From: CAZBPZ01 sp964493955
GTDB lineage: Bacteria; Chloroflexota; Dehalococcoidia; Dehalococcoidales; Fen-1064
DNA: 51,173 nt
Direction of reading: 5' to 3'
Assembly (NCBI GenBank): GCA_964493955.1
Contig: CAZBPZ010000002.1
Coordinates: forward strand, 1-51,173
Positions 47,561-51,173 of the stretch are shown piece after piece. Positions within the stretch are counted from its first letter, which is position 1. Each line of letters begins with the position of its first letter. A program made the translations under genes and the position numbers. The notes beneath the pieces were generated by a model. The model worked only from the letters and a program-made list of their open reading frames with translations. It was not told the DNA's origin and did no database searches.

Positions 47561-48244
47561 CTACCCCACCACCGGCGAGGGGCTTTCCCGGAACGGGTGC
47601 AGCCGTGTCATCAGTGAGAAGAGGTAGGGGTAGCTCTCCTTTAGGTGCTCGGCGTAGGCTATCCACTCTACCACCAGCAGGCTGTAGAGCCGCTCGATGT
47701 CGGTCGAGAGGTGGTCAAGGTCGGTCTCCGGCAGGTCGGCCAGCGACGCCCGGGCCTCCAGTTCCTCGGCGAGGTGGAAGGTGGCCCAGAGGAGGTCGGT
47801 GAAGCGGTCGTGCTCGAGCAGGTTGGGGTTCTCCAGCAGGCGTAGCAGGAAGGGACGCCGTCTCAGCAGCAGCTCGNNNNNNNNNNNNNNNNNNNNNNNN
47901 NNNNNNNNNNNNNNNNNNNNNNNNNNNNNNNNNNNNNNNNNNNNNNNNNNNNNNNNNNNNNNNNNNNNNNNNNNNNGCAGCAGCTCGGAGCCGATTTCGC
48001 TGAAGAAGGCCCCCACCACCATGTTCAGTTTCTGCTGGATGGTCTGCTTCTCGCGGCGCGATAGCAGGCGCTCCAGCACGATGACCACCAGGAAGACCTC
48101 CAGCGGCAGGAAGGCCAGGTCACCCACCATGTAGATGAAGATGTGGTGGATGTCCCGGAAGATGGCATAGTGCAGGGCGTAAATGGCGGCCGAGGCCACC
48201 AGAAACGCCAGGCCCAGCAGGAGCAACGTACGGGGACGCCACAT
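47561..48244 (-). CDS. Two-TM membrane protein of unknown function (contains an N gap)
   Basis: N-terminal TM segments lie at about residues 7-27 and 40-58, followed by ERLLSRREKQTIQQKLNMVVGAFFSEIGSELL. A helical cytoplasmic region of about 110 residues runs to FRESPSPVVG. I do not recognise the family. The 100-N gap is flanked by the same 11 bases on both sides. Merging them removes 111 nt and yields a continuous 190-aa frame through SELLLRRRPFLLRLLENP. It is next to the half-size permease and could be its partner. Confidence 0.65.
   Translation of the reverse strand: MWRPRTLLLLGLAFLVASAAIYALHYAIFRDIHHIFIYMVGDLAFLPLEVFLVVIVLERLLSRREKQTIQQKLNMVVGAFFSEIGSELLXXXXXXXXXXXXXXXXXXXXXXXXXXXXXXXXXXELLLRRRPFLLRLLENPNLLEHDRFTDLLWATFHLAEELEARASLADLPETDLDHLSTDIERLYSLLVVEWIAYAEHLKESYPYLFSLMTRLHPFRESPSPVVG
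47877..47976. other. Assembly gap of exactly 100 N, probably artificial
   Basis: The left flank ends GCAGCAGCTCG (47866-47876) and the right flank begins with the same 11 bases (47977-47987). Joining at this overlap keeps the coding frame, so probably no sequence is missing. Confidence 0.85.
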
Positions 48245-48364
48245 TTCTTACCTCCGTGAGTGCCGGGCCCTCTCGGCCGGCGTCTCAGGAATGATAACCA
48301 GGTAGCGTACTTCAACCGGGGCGGGACCCTGCGGGTGCTTCAGGATGGTGTCGGCAGGCCTGGC

Positions 48365-48829
48365 CTAGAGGCCGTGCACGGAGCCGGGTGCCCTTACCAT
48401 CAGCACCGGTACCGGCGAGGCGCGCAGCAGCCGGTCGGCCACGCTTCCCAGGAAGAGGCGGCTGGCCCCGGAGCGCCCGTGGGTGGCGGTGATTATCAGG
48501 TCCACACCGGCGCTGCGAGCGAAGTCCACCAGCTGCTCAACGACATTGCCAAAGAGGACCCTGGTCTCCACCGCTACACCTTTCTTTCGCAGCGCCTCGG
48601 CTTTCTCCTCCAGGTACCCGGCTGCCATCTCGAGGCTGTCCACCTCCAGGCGGTGGCGTTCCTCCGGGCTGAGGCGGGTCTCGGCACCACCGTAGAGCTT
48701 GAGAGGCGGCACCACTCTTACCAGGGTCACCGTGGACACCTGGCAGCCGCTGGCGATGGCCTCCACGTGCGGCAGGACACATTCGGCCAGCTCCGAGCCA
48801 TCAAGCGCCACCATGATGTGCTGGTACAT
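48365..48829 (-). CDS. Universal stress protein (UspA family)
   Basis: 154 aa single-domain UspA. The N terminus MYQHIMVALDGSELAECVL holds the conserved Asp, and the ATP loop GRSGASRLFLGSVADRLL fits the G-2x-G-9x-G(S/T) pattern of ATP-binding members. The ATG at 48829 has GGGAGGTGG upstream. The long in-frame extension beyond it is antisense to the ATPase and is not coding. It is divergent from the P-type ATPase. Confidence 0.92.
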   Translation of the reverse strand: MYQHIMVALDGSELAECVLPHVEAIASGCQVSTVTLVRVVPPLKLYGGAETRLSPEERHRLEVDSLEMAAGYLEEKAEALRKKGVAVETRVLFGNVVEQLVDFARSAGVDLIITATHGRSGASRLFLGSVADRLLRASPVPVLMVRAPGSVHGL

Positions 48830-48871
48830 ACCCACCTCCCCCGTAGCTTTGAGCACGCCTGGCTGCAGATA

Positions 48872-48901
48872 ATAATGCTGGGAGGTATGTGGCAGTGTCA
48901 A
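48872..48901 (-). promoter_or_regulatory. Sigma70-like promoter of the UspA gene
   Basis: On the minus strand TTGACA (48901-48896), 18 bp, CATTAT (48877-48872). Predicted start near 48865, leader about 36 nt. Confidence 0.65.
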
Positions 48902-48920
48902 GTGCGCGCCCCGGCCGGGG

Positions 48921-48949
48921 ATGAAAGTAGGGCACCTGTCGGCTATACT
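48921..48949 (+). promoter_or_regulatory. Promoter of the P-type ATPase, leaderless arrangement
   Basis: ATGAAA (48921-48926), 17 bp, TATACT (48944-48949). The predicted start is base 48956, the A of the ATG. No ribosome binding site lies before the start codon. Confidence 0.6.
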
Positions 48950-48955
48950 GGTGGC

Positions 48956-51173
48956 ATGGTGAAGCCGTGGTATTCGCTCCGGCCTGATGAGGTGCTGGTG
49001 GCGCTGGGGTCCCGGGAGTCGGGGCTGACAGCTGCCGAAGCGGCCAGCCGCCTGCGTGAGTATGGCCCCAACCAGCTCCGCCCCCGCGCCAGGCCCTCGT
49101 CGCTCGGGCTCTTCCTGCGGCAGTTCATGAGCCCCCTCATCTACGTGCTGGTGGCGGCCGCCGCTATCTCGATGCTGGCGGGCGAGTTCACCGATGCCAT
49201 CGTCATCGCCGTCGTGCTCCTGGCTAACGCCGTCGTCGGCTACGTGCAGGAGAGCCGCGCCGAGCGGGCCATGGAGGCCCTGATGAAGATGTCGGCCCCA
49301 CGGGCACGTGTTGAGCGTGACGGGCAGGCCATGATGGTACCAGCGCGCCAGCTCGTGCCCGGCGACGTCATCCTGCTGGAGAGCGGTGATAAGGTGCCGG
49401 CCGATGTCCGCCTGCTGGAGGTAGCCAGCCTCCAGGTGAACGAGGCATCTCTTACCGGAGAGTCGACGCCGGTACACAAGTCTACCGGCGTTCTCACCGG
49501 GACGCCGACAGTAGCGGAACGGACGAACCTGGCCTTTATGGGCACCATTGTGACCTACGGCCGGGCCAGGGCAGTGGTGACCGGTACCGGCATGAATACG
49601 GAGATTGGCCGGATTGCCGGCGCCCTGCGCGAGGTCAGGCCGGAGAGGACCCCGCTGCAAAAGAGTATCGCCCGGCTGGGTAACTACCTGCTGTTCCTCT
49701 TCCTGGGTATCGTGGTGGTGCTGATAGCTGTCAGTCTTGCCAGGGGGCTGGGGTGGCTGGAGGTACTGCTGCTGGCGGTGGCGGCGGCCGTCTCGGCGAT
49801 TCCGGAGGGGCTACCGGCGGTGGTCACGGTGGTACTGGCGCTGGGAATGCGCCTCATGGCGCGGCGCAATGCCATCATCCGCCGCCTGGTGGCGGTGGAG
49901 ACGCTGGGCTCGGCCACCGTCATCTGCTCCGATAAGACGGGCACACTGACGATGAACGAGATGACAGTCAGCCGCCTTTATGCCGGCGGGCGCTTCACCG
50001 AGGTTATCGGTGAGGGGTACAGCCTGGCGGGTGAGTTACGGCGTGACGGTCGGCCGGTGGACGCCACCGCTGACCCGGATATCCAGCAGGCGCTGCGTAT
50101 CGGCCTGCTCTGCAATGATGCCCGGCTGGCGGAGGGTGACGGCGGGGTGGAAATCATCGGTGACCCGACCGAGGGGGCACTGCTGGTGGCGGCTGCCCGG
50201 GCGGGCCTGGACAGGCAGCGTCTGGCCGAGACCATGCCGCGGCTGGACGAGATTCCATTCCAGGGTGAGAAGCGCTACATGGCCACGCTGCATGCGGCTG
50301 AAGACGGCCGGCGGGTGGTCTATGTCAAGGGGGCGCTGGAGCGCTTGCTGGCGATGTGCCGCTGGCTCCTGCGGGAGGGGCGGGTGGTGCCGCTGGGCGA
50401 GGCCGAGACGGCCGCTATCCGGGCCGCCCACGACGCTATGGCCGGCCAGGCGCTGCGTGTCATGGCGCTGGCCTACGCCGAGGTGTCACCGGGCGGGGGC
50501 GGCCTTCAGGAGGCCGATATTGACGGGCGGCTGGTGTTTGTTGGCCTGGCGGGTATGGCCGACCCGCCGCGGGAAGAGGCGCGCCGGGCAATCAGGCTTT
50601 GCCGGCAGGCCGGTATCAGCGTGAAGATGGTCACCGGTGACCACCGTGCCACCGCCGAGGCAATCGCCCGCCAGCTGGACATGCTGGACGGCGAGGTCGT
50701 GACCGGGGCCGAGCTTGAGGCGATGAGTGACACCGAGCTGGCCGGCCGTGTTGAGCGTATCAGCGTCTTCGCGCGTATTGAGCCGCTGCACAAGCTGCGG
50801 ATAATACAGGCCCTCAGGGCGCGGGGGCATGTGGTGGCCATGACCGGCGACGGCGTCAACGACGCCCCGGCCCTGAAGGCGGCCGACATCGGCGTGGCGA
50901 TGGGCATCACCGGCACCGACGTGGCCAAGGAGGCCAGCGACATGGTGCTGGCCGATGATAACTTTGCCTCGGTGGTGGCGGCCGTGGAGGAGGGCCGGGC
51001 CGTCTTCAACCGTCTCCGCGGCGTCGTCTTCTTTCTGATGAGTGCCAACCTGGGCGAGCTGCTGGCCCTCATCCTGGGGGTGGCCTTTACCGGCTACGCG
51101 CCGCTGCTGCCGGTGCAGATTCTGTGGGTGAACCTGGTGACAGACACCATCCCGGCCATCCCGCTCGGCCTGG
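48956..51173 (+). CDS. Cation-transporting P-type ATPase, P2A Ca2+-type (3' end outside the window)
   Basis: 739 codons are present and the frame is still open at the window end. The order is typical: N-terminal cation-ATPase domain (WYSLRPDEVLVALGS), TM pair, actuator TGES in NEASLTGES, M4 AIPEGLPAVVTVVLALG, phosphorylation site CSDKTGTLTMNEM with Asp326, nucleotide domain, hinge TGDGVNDAPALKAADIG, and M6 WVNLVTDTIPAIPLG. The M4 PEGLP and M6 NLVTD pattern is that of Ca2+/Mn2+ pumps (PMR1/SERCA-like), so Ca2+ export is the best guess. ATG 48956 coincides with the predicted transcription start. Confidence 0.93.
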   Translation, partial: MVKPWYSLRPDEVLVALGSRESGLTAAEAASRLREYGPNQLRPRARPSSLGLFLRQFMSPLIYVLVAAAAISMLAGEFTDAIVIAVVLLANAVVGYVQESRAERAMEALMKMSAPRARVERDGQAMMVPARQLVPGDVILLESGDKVPADVRLLEVASLQVNEASLTGESTPVHKSTGVLTGTPTVAERTNLAFMGTIVTYGRARAVVTGTGMNTEIGRIAGALREVRPERTPLQKSIARLGNYLLFLFLGIVVVLIAVSLARGLGWLEVLLLAVAAAVSAIPEGLPAVVTVVLALGMRLMARRNAIIRRLVAVETLGSATVICSDKTGTLTMNEMTVSRLYAGGRFTEVIGEGYSLAGELRRDGRPVDATADPDIQQALRIGLLCNDARLAEGDGGVEIIGDPTEGALLVAAARAGLDRQRLAETMPRLDEIPFQGEKRYMATLHAAEDGRRVVYVKGALERLLAMCRWLLREGRVVPLGEAETAAIRAAHDAMAGQALRVMALAYAEVSPGGGGLQEADIDGRLVFVGLAGMADPPREEARRAIRLCRQAGISVKMVTGDHRATAEAIARQLDMLDGEVVTGAELEAMSDTELAGRVERISVFARIEPLHKLRIIQALRARGHVVAMTGDGVNDAPALKAADIGVAMGITGTDVAKEASDMVLADDNFASVVAAVEEGRAVFNRLRGVVFFLMSANLGELLALILGVAFTGYAPLLPVQILWVNLVTDTIPAIPLGL

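Noticed and set aside
48830..49660. Extended UspA reading frame running antisense through the P-type ATPase gene
   Set aside because: A good ribosome site and the family start are at 48829. The extension is antisense to conserved ATPase motifs.

Overview
This is a G+C-rich, gene-dense chromosomal segment, apparently from a metagenome-derived or draft assembly because it contains two 100-N gaps. The gene content suggests a strict anaerobe, probably of the Chloroflexota (Dehalococcoidia-like); that placement is an inference from gene families, not from a marker tree. It rests on a four-subunit pyruvate/2-oxoacid:ferredoxin oxidoreductase, a methylenetetrahydrofolate reductase of the Wood-Ljungdahl type, a selenocysteine-containing SelD, an AmmeMemoRadiSam cluster and a CoA-thioester gene cluster. 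No phage, IS element or CRISPR array is visible. Decay shows as two pseudogenes and one gene fragment.

Layout. (1) 1-3077: a divergent nitroreductase (partial) and a pantothenate operon (DUF2520 reductase, lipoprotein, panD, panB) behind a leader that carries a pan-type hairpin with two bulged A residues and an intrinsic terminator. (2) 3074-3525: a decayed response regulator. (3) 3658-12463: amrS, a Memo-AMMECR1 fusion, nitroreductase, a DUF2779 nuclease, a RarA-hydrolase fused frame and a penicillin-acylase family protein. (4) 12505-19831, mostly minus strand: gamma-glutamylcyclotransferase, pcrA, plsY (plus strand), a broken kinase gene, pmbA and tldD. (5) 19957-26083: alaS, ruvX, a ClC channel and tgt. 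(6) 26163-35749: a CoA/flavin region with two FabK/NPD-like flavoproteins, a MoaD-like protein, a NIL-ferredoxin and a hydratase fragment on the minus strand, then a PHP phosphoesterase, enoyl-CoA hydratase, an old-yellow-enzyme reductase and two class III CoA-transferases on the plus strand. (7) 35970-38522: two ion exchangers. (8) 38628-41828: tRNA-Arg, porGDAB, tRNA-Pro. (9) 42061-45201: a receiver-MetF-MetV triple fusion and selD read through an in-frame UGA. (10) 45486-51173: a secreted repeat protein, a half-size permease, a two-TM protein, a UspA protein and a truncated P-type Ca2+-type ATPase.

How the parts fit. Pantothenate synthesis feeds CoA, which the hydratase/reductase/CoA-transferase cluster, PFOR and MetF all depend on. 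SelD supplies selenophosphate. Sigma70-like promoters (TTGACA, 17-18 bp, TATAAT-like) are easy to read across the window. Three of the -10 boxes place the transcription start on or within 2 nt of the ATG, which indicates leaderless mRNAs for tldD, pcrA and the P-type ATPase.

The observations most worth following up are the pan-type attenuator, the selenoprotein SelD with its SECIS-like hairpin, the receiver-MetF-MetV fusion, the RarA-hydrolase frame with an internal ribosome binding site, and the leaderless promoters. There are also several assembly-related points: a 24-C run in the reductase gene and two N gaps whose flanks overlap.
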